This document shows positions 19,550 to 28,369 of a stretch of DNA of 64,000 bases, piece by piece. Numbering within the stretch: position 1 is the stretch's first letter; each line of letters begins with the position of its first letter. The DNA lies in contig NZ_CP007028.1 of NCBI RefSeq assembly GCF_000512735.1, positions 186,001-250,000 on the forward strand, read 5' to 3'. The notes beneath the pieces are model-generated. The model was not told the DNA's origin. It was given only the letters and a program-made list of their open reading frames with translations, and did not search any database. Position numbers and translations under genes: made by a program. The stretch comes from Thermocrinis ruber (GTDB lineage: Bacteria > Aquificota > Aquificia > Aquificales > Aquificaceae).

Positions 19550-20224
19550 ATGTTCATCTACGAAAGGACGCATCCTGATGTGCTCCTCATACATCTTCAT
19601 GGTTTTGCTAGCAATGTGAAAAGTTCAAAGGTCCTGGCCCTGAGGGATTTTGCCTTGAAAAGCGGTAGGTTTTCCCTCTTTGCCATGGATATGGACTACC
19701 AGCACACCACCACTACCAGGACCTTGGAGGTTTTGGATGCCCTAATAAGGGGCTTTTGCCAGAAGTTCAAAAGCTTGGTGCTCTCCGGAAGTTCTCACGG
19801 CGCCTACGTGATTTTGAACTATCTTAGGTTCTATCCTTCTCAGTGCATTAACAAAGCTCTTTTGTTTGCCCCCTCTTACTCTACTCTGAAACTAACCCTG
19901 GAAGAGGTAGGACACGAGTTAGCAAAGGCTTGGCTGGAGGGTAAAGAAGAGCTCTCCTTTACCGAGTGTGAGACAGGGCTTGAGCTGACTATCCACAGGG
20001 AGTTTGCCCGGGATATTTTAGAAAAGGGCTACGAGCTTTTGGAAGGGGATAGGGTTAATTTCCCTACAGAGCCACCGGTGGATTTGGTAATTGTTCATGG
20101 CACAAGGGATGAGGTGGTTCCCGTTGAACATTCAAGAATTTTTGTCAGTAAAGTGAAAGTAAAGGACTACAAAGAGGTGGATGAGATGATGATCATAGAC
20201 TTAGTGGAACCTTTAAAACATTGA
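19550..20224 (+). CDS. YqiA-like alpha/beta hydrolase
   Basis: A 224-residue alpha/beta hydrolase. The nucleophile elbow is GSSHG (Ser82 central) after strand SLVLSG, an HGFAS oxyanion-type turn lies near residue 17, and the acid is the Asp in VHGTRDEVVP near 188. The UPF0227/YqiA type of small esterase is the closest match I see. The catalytic His is not obvious in the C-terminal part, where the usual position is changed. The substrate is unknown. It is 16 nt upstream of hemL on the same strand, so it may be co-transcribed, but no functional link is evident. Confidence 0.75.
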   Translation: MFIYERTHPDVLLIHLHGFASNVKSSKVLALRDFALKSGRFSLFAMDMDYQHTTTTRTLEVLDALIRGFCQKFKSLVLSGSSHGAYVILNYLRFYPSQCINKALLFAPSYSTLKLTLEEVGHELAKAWLEGKEELSFTECETGLELTIHREFARDILEKGYELLEGDRVNFPTEPPVDLVIVHGTRDEVVPVEHSRIFVSKVKVKDYKEVDEMMIIDLVEPLKH

Positions 20225-20240
20225 TGGAGGAGCTTTTGCT

Positions 20241-21515
20241 ATGACCAATAGGGAGCTTTTTGAACGCGCAAAGAAGCTCATGCCCGGGGGTGTTAGCTCT
20301 CCCGTTAGGGCTTTTAAGGCGGTGGGCGGAGAGCCCATAATAGCTACCAAAGGAGAGGGCAGTAGAATATGGGATGTAGAGGGCAAGGAATACATAGACT
20401 TTTTAATGTCTTGGGGTCCCCTTATCTTGGGACACTCCCATCCGAGGGTAGTCCGAGCCCTTGAGGAGCAGGCAAAGAAAGGACTTTCTTACGGCATCAC
20501 AAACCCCCATGAGATCACCTTAGCGGAGCTTGTGATCTCTGCTATGCCTTCAGTGGAGATGGTCAGGTTTGTGTCCTCGGGCACCGAGGCTACCATGTCT
20601 GCCATAAGGTTGGCAAGGGGCTACACGGGCAGAAAGTACATAGTCAAGTTTGAGGGTTGCTATCATGGGCATTACGATGGGTTGTTGGTAAGCGCAGGTT
20701 CTGGAGTTGCCACCTTAGGAATTCCAGGTACACCTGGGGTACCAGAAGAGATCGCAAACCTCACCATAGTTTTACCTTACAACGATGTGGATGCCCTAAA
20801 AGAGGCCTTTGAAAGATACGGACAGGATATAGCTTGTGTGATCGTAGAACCAGTGGCGGGCAACATGGGAACTGTCCTTCCAAAGGATGGCTTTTTGCAA
20901 GCTTTGAGAGAAATTACAAGACAATACTCCTCCCTTCTTATCTTTGATGAGGTTATAACCAACTTTAGAGTCTCTAAGGGTGGAGCCCAAGAGCTCTATT
21001 CAGTGGAGCCAGACCTCACATGCATGGGAAAGGTCCTTGGTGGAGGTATGCCCTTGGGTGCTTACGGGGGCAAAAGGGAGATAATGGAAAAGGTTGCACC
21101 GGAGGGTCCTGTTTATCAGGCGGGGACCTTGTCGGGCAATCCTATGGCTATGGTGGCGGGCATAGCTACACTTTCTGAACTCTTTGAGAAGAACCCTTAT
21201 GAGTACTTAGATGAGATCACCCAAACCCTTTGCGAAGGTATTAGCAAAATCCTAAAGGATAAGGGAATACCCCACACCATAAACAGGGTAGCTTCTATGC
21301 TGACGGTCTTCTTCACAGACCAAGAGGTGTATGACTACAGGACCGCAAAAAGCTCAGACCTTGGACTATTTGCCAAGTTCTTTAGGGCATTGCTCAAAGA
21401 GGGCGTTCTCATTCCACCCTCTCAGTTTGAGGCATGGTTTTTGAGCACCGCCCACACAAAGGAAGACATAGAAGAAGCCCTAAACCGCATAGAGAGGGCG
21501 GTTAGCTTAATTTAG
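20241..21515 (+). CDS. hemL: Glutamate-1-semialdehyde 2,1-aminomutase
   Basis: HemL is a PLP enzyme that converts glutamate-1-semialdehyde to 5-aminolevulinate, the C5 entry to tetrapyrroles. The opening MPGGVSSPVRAFKAVGGEP, the FEGCYHGHYDG segment and the FDEVITNFRV motif are all family hallmarks, and the PLP lysine lies in MGKVLGGGMPLGAYGG near residue 265. The length of 424 residues is typical. No other hem genes are adjacent. Its last 9 nt overlap the convergent lytic transglycosylase gene. Confidence 0.97.
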   Translation: MTNRELFERAKKLMPGGVSSPVRAFKAVGGEPIIATKGEGSRIWDVEGKEYIDFLMSWGPLILGHSHPRVVRALEEQAKKGLSYGITNPHEITLAELVISAMPSVEMVRFVSSGTEATMSAIRLARGYTGRKYIVKFEGCYHGHYDGLLVSAGSGVATLGIPGTPGVPEEIANLTIVLPYNDVDALKEAFERYGQDIACVIVEPVAGNMGTVLPKDGFLQALREITRQYSSLLIFDEVITNFRVSKGGAQELYSVEPDLTCMGKVLGGGMPLGAYGGKREIMEKVAPEGPVYQAGTLSGNPMAMVAGIATLSELFEKNPYEYLDEITQTLCEGISKILKDKGIPHTINRVASMLTVFFTDQEVYDYRTAKSSDLGLFAKFFRALLKEGVLIPPSQFEAWFLSTAHTKEDIEEALNRIERAVSLI

Positions 21516-23156
21516 GGCTCTGTATATGTAATAGTTTTCTAGCACACGCTTTACATAGTTTCTTGTTTCGCTTATGGGAATGGTCTCTATGAACACATAA
21601 GGGTCCGCGTGCTGGATAAAGCCTCTAACTCGGTTTGGTCCTGCGTTGTAGCTGGCTATTGCCCTAACCCAATCCCCATTCCAAAGCTCTATAATTTCCT
21701 TTAGGTATGCGGTGCCCAAGAGTATGTTTTCCCTTGGAGAAAAGACATTGTTGGGAATTCTGTACCTTTGGGAAACTTCCCTTGCGGTAAAGTCCATTAG
21801 TTGCATAAGTCCCTTTGCACCGCTGGGAGATATAGCCAATGGGTCAAATAAGCTCTCCTGCCTCATAACCGCCCATATAAGATTTTTATCCACACCAAAG
21901 GTTTTGTAAGCTTCCTCCACGAACTCCCTGTAGGGTGTAGGGTAGGCTACGTACTGGTATATATCAGACCTAATGCCAAACCTCCTAACCGCCAGCCTTA
22001 TGGCTAAGAAAGGGTCAAACTTTTGAATGGCAATGATGTCCGATGTGGTAAATTTGTCTATGTTTCTGAAAGCCTCCAAACGGGCATAATGCAAAAAGCC
22101 CGCTTCTGTTATGCTTCTTATGATGCTTGCCATGGAGGTTTCCTCTGCACTGGCAAAAAATGCCTTTAACCCTCTGGTAGCTACCGGTTCTCCCAGTTGC
22201 ACCTTTGCCATCGTTGAATAAAATCCTGTACCCTTTGATGCCTTCAAAAGATGCTCTCCCGCTTTTTGAAAATTTCCCAACTTTTCGTAGCTTTTGTAAA
22301 GCCAAAAGTGTGCCTGTGCCTTTTCTTCCTCCGAAGAAGATAGGTTCAAAGCCTTCTGAAAGGCATCAACTGCCCTCTGGTAGTCCTCCAGTATGAAAAG
22401 AACCAGCCCTGATTGAAAGTGCTTTTGATAGCCCTCTTCCATCATAGAAAACCACTCCAAAGCCTTTTGATAATTTTCCCTGTACAAAGAGAGCCGACCT
22501 GCGTAAAATAGGGCTTGATTGTATTCTTCATAGCCTTTAAGCCTAAGAAGGGCTCTTTTGAACTCCTCCTCGGATACATTAAAAACTACCTTTACATACC
22601 TTAAGGTTCCTTCCCTACCGTCGCAGTTTTTGAGCACTTCCATGGCCTCTTTGTACAGTCTCAATCTTTCATAAGCCTCTCCCAAAAGGGAGCAAGCTTT
22701 GGGTATGTCCTGCAATAGGTTTATAGCTTCTCTGTATTGTCTTCTTTTTATAAGCTCTTGTCCAACCTTTAACTTTTCCTCCTCAGTTAGAAAAACCTCC
22801 GGTATGTAATCCTTGAAGAGGTGTGGAAGGTTCAACAGGGCGGTTTTTTTATCTAGGTTCATAGCCCTCCAGAGGTGGGCGTATCTTTCCACATAGTCAA
22901 ACTTCAAAGCTCTGGGATTGATCTCCTTCAAAAGCTCCTCAGCCCTCCTTAATTCTCCCCTCCGGTAGTATTCCTCCGCCAGCAAAAGCCTCATATCATC
23001 CACAAAAACTGCGTTGGGATAGTCCCTCAAAAGCCTTTCACCCAGGGCTAAATCCCGTTTTTGTAAAAACTCAGACAAAAGGGCATACTCCTGAGGAAGT
23101 TGGGAAAAGGCAAAGGAAAACAGCACAAAAATCAGAAAAAGTGCTATACGATCCAC
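21507..23156 (-). CDS. Soluble lytic murein transglycosylase with TPR-like superhelix
   Basis: A periplasmic enzyme that cleaves the glycan strand of peptidoglycan, leaving 1,6-anhydromuramic ends. A signal peptide (residues 1-19) is followed by about 350 residues of alpha-helical TPR-like repeats and a C-terminal SLT domain. The catalytic Glu lies in AVMRQESLFDP, followed by SGAKGLMQLM and ASYNAGPNRV, the classic goose-lysozyme-like motifs. The domain order matches Slt70. It is the last of four overlapping genes gmk-rpoZ-CopD-like-slt, overlapping the previous one by 13 nt and the convergent hemL by 9 nt. Confidence 0.93.
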   Translation of the reverse strand: MDRIALFLIFVLFSFAFSQLPQEYALLSEFLQKRDLALGERLLRDYPNAVFVDDMRLLLAEEYYRRGELRRAEELLKEINPRALKFDYVERYAHLWRAMNLDKKTALLNLPHLFKDYIPEVFLTEEEKLKVGQELIKRRQYREAINLLQDIPKACSLLGEAYERLRLYKEAMEVLKNCDGREGTLRYVKVVFNVSEEEFKRALLRLKGYEEYNQALFYAGRLSLYRENYQKALEWFSMMEEGYQKHFQSGLVLFILEDYQRAVDAFQKALNLSSSEEEKAQAHFWLYKSYEKLGNFQKAGEHLLKASKGTGFYSTMAKVQLGEPVATRGLKAFFASAEETSMASIIRSITEAGFLHYARLEAFRNIDKFTTSDIIAIQKFDPFLAIRLAVRRFGIRSDIYQYVAYPTPYREFVEEAYKTFGVDKNLIWAVMRQESLFDPLAISPSGAKGLMQLMDFTAREVSQRYRIPNNVFSPRENILLGTAYLKEIIELWNGDWVRAIASYNAGPNRVRGFIQHADPYVFIETIPISETRNYVKRVLENYYIYRALN

Positions 23157-23548
23157 GAGATAATTAGGTATATAAGTATAGCAAAGACAAAGTTTATGGC
23201 AATGAGGCTTGGGATTGCCCTGAACTTACCTTTTCTGTATTGGAAAAAGTAGATGTATGCAAAGTTCAGTACCATAAGAGCAAAGAGAAAAAGCTTTAGG
23301 TGAAAGAGGAAGTTGGAGGAAAAGTCCTTCCTGTAGCCATGCCAGAGCCCAACGCCTGTGATGAAAAGAACGAGTATAGACAGCCACACACCCAAAAAGA
23401 ACCTTCCGTATAGATTTTGGACAAGGTTCTGCTTTGGACCCTCTGGCAAGCTTTTAAGGGATGGTCTAAGAAAGAGCAATGTGTACGCCATCCCACCCAC
23501 CCAAAGGGTGGCAAAAAACAGATGCAAAAAGAGAAGGCTTTTTATCAT
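23144..23548 (-). CDS. CopD-like four-helix membrane protein
   Basis: A 134-residue protein with four predicted membrane helices. The first helix has LHLFFATLWVGGMAYTLLF, the pattern of the CopD/DUF2269-like family, with a His in helix 1 and another in helix 3 region (FLFHLKLFLF) that may bind heme or copper. The family is linked to copper uptake in some bacteria, but these short stand-alone versions are of unknown function. It overlaps rpoZ by 4 nt and slt by 13 nt, so it is part of the same transcript. Confidence 0.7.
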   Translation of the reverse strand: MIKSLLFLHLFFATLWVGGMAYTLLFLRPSLKSLPEGPKQNLVQNLYGRFFLGVWLSILVLFITGVGLWHGYRKDFSSNFLFHLKLFLFALMVLNFAYIYFFQYRKGKFRAIPSLIAINFVFAILIYLIISWIV

Positions 23549-23766
23549 GGTTCTAAATTAACCTTTTTTACCTGAACCTTACCTTCTGCCAGTTCCTCTA
23601 TAGCGTAAAAGGTTTTCTTTATGAGTTCCTTCTTTACCTTGTCCCTGACAAATATATCATCTCCCTCCTTAAGTAACTGTTCAACCCTTTTTGCTGCAGC
23701 ATGCACCAGCTCATACCTACTGCTTACATGCTTTAGGGCACCCTCTATGTTAGGTCTTCTGCTCAT
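23545..23766 (-). CDS. rpoZ: RNA polymerase omega subunit
   Basis: Omega helps assemble RNA polymerase by chaperoning beta prime. The 73-residue protein has the family pattern: an N-terminal RPNIEGALKHVSSRYELVHAAAKRV helix pair and a following KKTFYAIEELAEGKV helix. It overlaps the end of gmk by 17 nt, and gmk-rpoZ is a conserved bacterial gene pair, which supports the call for such a small protein. Confidence 0.92.
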   Translation of the reverse strand: MSRRPNIEGALKHVSSRYELVHAAAKRVEQLLKEGDDIFVRDKVKKELIKKTFYAIEELAEGKVQVKKVNLEP

Positions 23767-24400
23767 GGCTTACCTCCGTGCATTCTTTTTCCAAGAGCTT
23801 TATTATTTTATCATCTTTGACGAACTTTGAAACATTCGCCAAGAAGTTCTTGGAAGTATATCTTGAAGACAGAATGATATTTTTGAGAGTTTCTACCGTT
23901 TCATCCAAAAATTCATTTACCACTATGTAGTCAAAGTGTTTTGCACAGGAGATTTCCCACTCCGCAGTGCGTAAGCGCTCTTGAAGATTTTCGTGTCCGT
24001 ATCCCCTGGTTAAAAGCCTCCTTCTAAGCTCCTCAATGGATGGAGGAAGCAAGAACACGAGCACGCTGTCTGGGAAGTTTCTCTTTATGGTCATAGCACC
24101 CTGCACGTCAATAACCAAAAGAGAGTCATAACCTTCCTCTTCGTTTTTTAAAACCTGATCCTTTGGCGTTCCGTAATAGTTGCCATACACCTTTGCGTAT
24201 TCCAAAAACATACCCTCCCTTATACCCTTCTCAAACTCTTCCACTGTAAGAAAGATGTAATCAACACCCTCCACTTCACCCTCTCTTTTCGGTCTGGTGG
24301 TTGCGGTAATCACACGCCTTATGTCCTCCACGTTCTTTATGATGAAGTTTGCCACCGTAGTTTTCCCTGTTCCCGAGGGTGCAGAAAGGACAAAGAGCAT
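23750..24400 (-). CDS. gmk: Guanylate kinase
   Basis: Gmk phosphorylates GMP to GDP with ATP. The P-loop is APSGTGKTTV at residues 7-16, TTRPKREGEVEGVDYIF forms the GMP-binding block and LVIDVQGA the core strand. The 216-residue length fits. A TATAAT hexamer on the minus strand (24413-24408) ends 7 nt before the ATG and there is no Shine-Dalgarno site, so the operon transcript may be leaderless. The gene heads gmk-rpoZ-CopD-like-slt. Confidence 0.96.
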   Translation of the reverse strand: MLFVLSAPSGTGKTTVANFIIKNVEDIRRVITATTRPKREGEVEGVDYIFLTVEEFEKGIREGMFLEYAKVYGNYYGTPKDQVLKNEEEGYDSLLVIDVQGAMTIKRNFPDSVLVFLLPPSIEELRRRLLTRGYGHENLQERLRTAEWEISCAKHFDYIVVNEFLDETVETLKNIILSSRYTSKNFLANVSKFVKDDKIIKLLEKECTEVSHEQKT

Positions 24401-24407
24401 GGAAAAA

Positions 24408-24413
24408 ATTATA
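24408..24413 (-). promoter_or_regulatory. -10 hexamer for the gmk operon
   Basis: Perfect TATAAT on the minus strand, 7 nt before the gmk ATG. No good -35 is visible. Transcription would begin at or very near the start codon. Confidence 0.5.
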
Positions 24414-24447
24414 AACTAGCTGAAGAAGCTATAAGTGGTATAACCCT

Positions 24448-24468
24448 GAAGGCTGTCCGCAAGCCTTC
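24448..24468. other. Perfect 7-bp stem-loop between gmk and pilT-like gene
   Basis: GAAGGCT, 7-nt loop, AGCCTTC. No T-run follows on either strand, so it is not a standard terminator. It could be an operator-like inverted repeat between divergent genes, or part of the small open frame that covers this gap on the plus strand. Confidence 0.35.
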
Positions 24469-24508
24469 CAATACACGAACTATTTATTATGCGATTATCT
24501 TACAGGCT

Positions 24509-24721
24509 TTGTCTGAAGGAGAGGATCTTTCAGCCTTTCTGAATTTCTCACCTAAGGTCCTTTTTACTTTAAAATACCTTATCAATGAATTACGCGCCTC
24601 AAATATTGAACTACTTGGGAAGCGTAAGCACTGTTTCAGAGGTTTTCTTGGCACCGAATGCTTCTCCCGTGGAAAGGAGGGAGGGCAAACTGATAAAATT
24701 TATGCCTGTAGTCCTTACTAG
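24509..24721 (+). CDS. Small open frame overlapping the pilT-like start
   Basis: A plus-strand frame is open across the gap and continues past the start of the PilT-like gene in another register. The only usual start is a TTG at 24509 (70 residues: LSEGEDLSAFLNFSPKVLF and onward), but the frame is open for a further 100 nt upstream with plausible helix-like sequence (LKAVRKPSNTRTIYYAIIL). I recognise no family. It may be a small protein coupled to the next gene or simply chance; more than half of it overlaps a better supported gene. Confidence 0.22.
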   Translation: MSEGEDLSAFLNFSPKVLFTLKYLINELRASNIELLGKRKHCFRGFLGTECFSRGKEGGQTDKIYACSPY

Positions 24722-25442
24722 CGAAGATATAAGAGACACCTTGGTGGCGCTGAAAAGCCACGCATCTGGCTCGCTGGGTCCCTTGGGAAAAGAAGGTTCT
24801 TTTTCTTTTGGTATACACAAGAGCGGACGTTTTAGGGTTACATACATGACCCAACGGGGCAGTTATGTAATATCCATAATCAAAACACCCTTTGAAGTAC
24901 CAACTATAGAAGAGCTTTGCCAAGATCCATCCTATGTAATAAAGGAGATAAACCAAATAGTAGGAGACCTATCTGGCAGATGTGTGGTTATAACGGGCAA
25001 AGATCATATAAAAGCTTCCATGTTTGCTTACTCTTTACTACAGCATGTTAGCATCAACTTTTCAAAGGTAATTTACATATTGGAAGAGCCTCTGAACTAC
25101 CTTTTAAAGCATGGGAACTCTTTAGTTATACAGAGGGAGATAGGCACAGATGTGGAAACTTTGCAAGAAGGACTTGGAGACGCCATGCTAATAAAACCTA
25201 ATATCCTCTATATAGGCTATACAGAGCGTTTTGATGAGAGGGAGATAGGAGAAATAGTTAGAATTCTGGAAAGTGGGACGCTGGTATTCGTAAACATACC
25301 ATACATAAACCAACAAAAGCTAATTTATGACCTTAAGGACTTGGTATCCTTCACAGAAAGAATAATAATGTTAGAAGAGGAAAAAGAGGTCATAAAGGTT
25401 TCCTTTAGGGAAATACAACTTCGGGAGTGGGAAAACCATTGA
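24585..25442 (+). CDS. Degenerate PilT-like retraction ATPase homolog
   Basis: A 285-residue protein laid out like PilT. Residues 75-105 (FGIHKSGRFRVTYMTQRGS) match the PilT N-domain, residues 131-146 stand where the Walker A loop should be but read GRCVVITGKDHIKAS without the GxxGxGKST pattern, and HGNSLVIQREIGTDVETLQEGLGDAMLIKPNILYIGYT follows the PilT His/Asp box and Walker B order with the acidic GExRD motif changed to GYTERFDE. It probably no longer hydrolyses ATP in the normal way, and may regulate an active PilT or PilB. No Shine-Dalgarno precedes the ATG. It overlaps the convergent decarboxylase gene by 38 nt. Confidence 0.65.
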   Translation: MNYAPQILNYLGSVSTVSEVFLAPNASPVERREGKLIKFMPVVLTSEDIRDTLVALKSHASGSLGPLGKEGSFSFGIHKSGRFRVTYMTQRGSYVISIIKTPFEVPTIEELCQDPSYVIKEINQIVGDLSGRCVVITGKDHIKASMFAYSLLQHVSINFSKVIYILEEPLNYLLKHGNSLVIQREIGTDVETLQEGLGDAMLIKPNILYIGYTERFDEREIGEIVRILESGTLVFVNIPYINQQKLIYDLKDLVSFTERIIMLEEEKEVIKVSFREIQLREWENH

Positions 25443-26577
25443 AGGGTGCTGCGTATACGGTTGTGTATGCCCCAGCGGAGAGGATGTATAAGAAATCTCC
25501 CACCTCTGGCTCCGGAAGTGCTACATTCCTTGCCACCACATCCATACTATCGCAGGATACACCGCCTATGGTCCATTCTTTTAGCTCACCTTCTCTGTCC
25601 AGGTAAAAGGCATACCTTATACCTCCCAAAGCTTCTGCAAGACCGTTGAACACGCCCGTGTCTATGTAAAGCCATAGATCCTCTCCTCTCTTTGCCTTCC
25701 CTATGACCCTGCATACCATGATACCCTGGTCTCCTACTATGCCCCTGCCCGGTTCCATTTGGAGCTCGTAGGGCAATATAGGGAAGAACTTCTGAAGTAG
25801 CCCCTTTACATAGTATGCTATATCCTCTATGCTTAGGGCTTCGTAGCTGTACCTGACTGGTATCCCCCCGCCAATGTTCAACATCTGGAGCCTTAGACCT
25901 CTCTGCTTTGCCTTTTCCCAAAGCTCTGCTGCGGTTTTTATGCCTATAAACCAGTTTCTAAAGTTGTTGCACTGAGAACCCACATGGAAGGTTATGCCGT
26001 AAGGTATTAGCCTTTTTTCTCTTGCGTATTCCAAGATGTCCAAAGCGGTATCTAAGTCCACACCAAACTTTTTGGAAAGAGGCCAGTCGCTTCCTTCGTT
26101 GGGCACAACAATTCTAACATACACCTTTGCCCTGCTTGCTGAGGCTGATACTTTATCCACCTCTGTAAAGGAATCTACTGCAAACCGGTCTACTCCCTTT
26201 TTGTAAGCGTACTCTATGAACTCGGGAGGCTTAACCGGATTGCTTGATATAATCCTGTTTGGGCTTACACCCACACTAAGCACCTTGTTTAGCTCTTCCG
26301 TGGAAGCCACTTCAAAGCCTGCCCCAAGCTCAGCAAGAGCCCTTATGATCCTTTCATGGTCGTTTGCCTTTACCGCATAATACACATTGAAGTTGGGAAA
26401 GTGATACTTAAGTTCTATGTATCTACCCTTTATTCCCTCCAGGTCCATAAGCAGAAGAGGAGTTTTTTCAGGCTTCAGGTAAGGTAGGAGGTAGTCCTTG
26501 CCTTCAATGAAAGAAAGAAAGCTCTTCTTTGCAAATTCAAACTGCACGCTCTTGTGGTCTAAAAGGGTCTCCGCCAT
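25405..26577 (-). CDS. Type III PLP-dependent ornithine/lysine decarboxylase-like enzyme
   Basis: An alanine racemase-fold decarboxylase of 390 residues. The PLP lysine is in YYAVKAN near residue 70, the glycine-rich phosphate loop in LNIGGGIP near 240, EPGR near 275 and the cysteine-containing GVSCDSMD motif near 345, the active-site Cys loop of ornithine decarboxylases that comes from the other subunit. This suggests a polyamine role, ornithine or lysine to putrescine or cadaverine; carboxynorspermidine or diaminopimelate decarboxylases are less likely. The ATG at 26577 is preferred to a TTG three codons upstream. It follows mrdA by 19 nt and overlaps the convergent PilT-like gene. Confidence 0.82.
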   Translation of the reverse strand: MAETLLDHKSVQFEFAKKSFLSFIEGKDYLLPYLKPEKTPLLLMDLEGIKGRYIELKYHFPNFNVYYAVKANDHERIIRALAELGAGFEVASTEELNKVLSVGVSPNRIISSNPVKPPEFIEYAYKKGVDRFAVDSFTEVDKVSASASRAKVYVRIVVPNEGSDWPLSKKFGVDLDTALDILEYAREKRLIPYGITFHVGSQCNNFRNWFIGIKTAAELWEKAKQRGLRLQMLNIGGGIPVRYSYEALSIEDIAYYVKGLLQKFFPILPYELQMEPGRGIVGDQGIMVCRVIGKAKRGEDLWLYIDTGVFNGLAEALGGIRYAFYLDREGELKEWTIGGVSCDSMDVVARNVALPEPEVGDFLYILSAGAYTTVYAAPFNGFPTPEVVFP

Positions 26578-26596
26578 AATGGACAAAAATATAACC

Positions 26597-28369
26597 TCAC
26601 ATCAGTTCCTTGTGTATGCCTTCTATGTATATTCTCTCTATCACCTTTCTTGCTATGGGTGCAGCTACAGACCCTCCAGATCCTCCATGCTCCACCAAAA
26701 CGCCTACCACAAAGAGGGGATTTCTGTATGGGGCAAAGCAAACGAACCATGCGTGGTCCCTGAGTTTGTAAGGAAGGTTCTTCCTTCTTGCGCTTATAGA
26801 AGCTACCTGGGCGGTGCCTGTCTTTCCGGCGATCTCTGCAATAGGAGAGTTGGCCATAGTACCTGTTCCAGACCTAACCACATCCCTCATAGCTTCCTTG
26901 ACAAGGGCAAAGTGTTCAAGGGGTGCTTTTATGACCTTATAGACGCTTTTTTTATTCTTCCAAACTACTCGCCCTTCTGGGTCCCTAACCTCTTTAACCA
27001 AGAAGGGCTTATAAATAACTCCATCGTTTGCTATACCCATCACCATCAGGCACTGTTGAAGGAGGGTTGCCTTTAGGTACCCTTGACCTATGGACATATT
27101 GATTGTATCTCCCCCATACCATGGTTCCTTTTTGACCTTTCTTTTCCACTCGGGATTGGGCATTATACCCCGTGCGTTTGGCAGTTCAAAGGGCACGCTT
27201 TCTCCAAAGGAAAAGTTCCTAAGTATAGCTTCCATCTTTCTTGGTCCAAGCCTGTTGTAGCAAAAGCTATAAAAATAAACGTCGCAAGAGTCTCGTATGG
27301 CAGTGCGCATGTTCTCCCAGCCGTGTCCGCTTCTTAGCCAGCAGTAAAAATCCCTGTTGCCAAGGGAAAACTTTCCTCTGCAGAAGACCCCCTCCTTTGG
27401 GCTCACTCCATCCTGCAAAAGTCCAATTGCCAAACCAACCTTTATGACAGAACCTGGTGGATAGAAGGCGTTCAATGCCCTGTTAAAAAGAGGGTTCATA
27501 GGGTCCTTTTGATAATCTTCCCACTTATCGTATATTAGGTTTGGGTCGTAGGAAGGATAGCTCATCAAGGCTAAGACCTCTCCCGTGTCCGCCCTTAAAA
27601 CTATTATGGCGCCCGCCTTATGCCCAGAGGCTTTAAAAACATCAAAAACGATCTTCTGAATTCGGCTATCTATTGTAAGAACCAAACTGTTGCCTTTCTT
27701 GGGTGCAGTTTCCTTGTAGGTTCCTATAATCTTTCCCACCGCGTTGACGATTAGCTCCTCCGTGCCAACCCAACCAAGAAGCTGTTCATCAAAAACCCTC
27801 TCCAAACCCTGCCTTCCCACCAAACTCTGAAAGGATATTCTTTCCTTGTATTTCTCCATGTGTTCCTGTGTTGGATAACCCACATAACCCAAAAAGTGGG
27901 CACACTCTTCTCCAAAGGGATAAAACCTTTTTGGAAGCATGTTTATGAAAACACCCGGCAGGCGGTAGCTGTTGTTATAAAACTTGTCCAACTCTTCCTG
28001 ACGTTCCAACTTTTTTAAGAGTATAGGTTCAACGCTTCTTTTTTTGCTTTGCAAAAACTCATAAGACAGTTTTATGCCAAAAAGCTCATCAAGGTTTTTA
28101 AGGGTTTTTTCTAAAGTGCTTTTCTCCTCTATTAACTGAGGGTCCAAAAATAGGGCGTATTCGGGTATGTCGTAGGCTAACTTTACACCGTTTCTGTCAA
28201 GGATGTCTCCCCTTTGGGCGTAGACCACCCTTCGCCTTATGTAGTTTCTCTTTGCCAAGTTTTTGTAATACTCTCCTTTAAAGATCTGTAAGTAAAAAAG
28301 CCTAAAGACTAAAGCCAAGTAAAGGAAAACAGAGAGTAATAGCACCAGCAGGAAGTTCCTACGTCTCAT
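26597..28369 (-). CDS. mrdA: Penicillin-binding protein 2 (elongation transpeptidase)
   Basis: PBP2 crosslinks peptidoglycan in the rod-shape elongasome together with MreBCD and RodA. A single N-terminal membrane helix (about residues 6-26) is followed by the dimerisation domain and a transpeptidase domain with SxxK at Ser307 (GSVIK), the SxD-type motif in RDSCDVYFY and KTG in AGKTGTAQV. The 590-residue length is typical. It overlaps mreD by 11 nt, completing a mreB-mreC-mreD-mrdA operon. rodA is not in the window. Confidence 0.96.
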   Translation of the reverse strand: MRRRNFLLVLLLSVFLYLALVFRLFYLQIFKGEYYKNLAKRNYIRRRVVYAQRGDILDRNGVKLAYDIPEYALFLDPQLIEEKSTLEKTLKNLDELFGIKLSYEFLQSKKRSVEPILLKKLERQEELDKFYNNSYRLPGVFINMLPKRFYPFGEECAHFLGYVGYPTQEHMEKYKERISFQSLVGRQGLERVFDEQLLGWVGTEELIVNAVGKIIGTYKETAPKKGNSLVLTIDSRIQKIVFDVFKASGHKAGAIIVLRADTGEVLALMSYPSYDPNLIYDKWEDYQKDPMNPLFNRALNAFYPPGSVIKVGLAIGLLQDGVSPKEGVFCRGKFSLGNRDFYCWLRSGHGWENMRTAIRDSCDVYFYSFCYNRLGPRKMEAILRNFSFGESVPFELPNARGIMPNPEWKRKVKKEPWYGGDTINMSIGQGYLKATLLQQCLMVMGIANDGVIYKPFLVKEVRDPEGRVVWKNKKSVYKVIKAPLEHFALVKEAMRDVVRSGTGTMANSPIAEIAGKTGTAQVASISARRKNLPYKLRDHAWFVCFAPYRNPLFVVGVLVEHGGSGGSVAAPIARKVIERIYIEGIHKELM

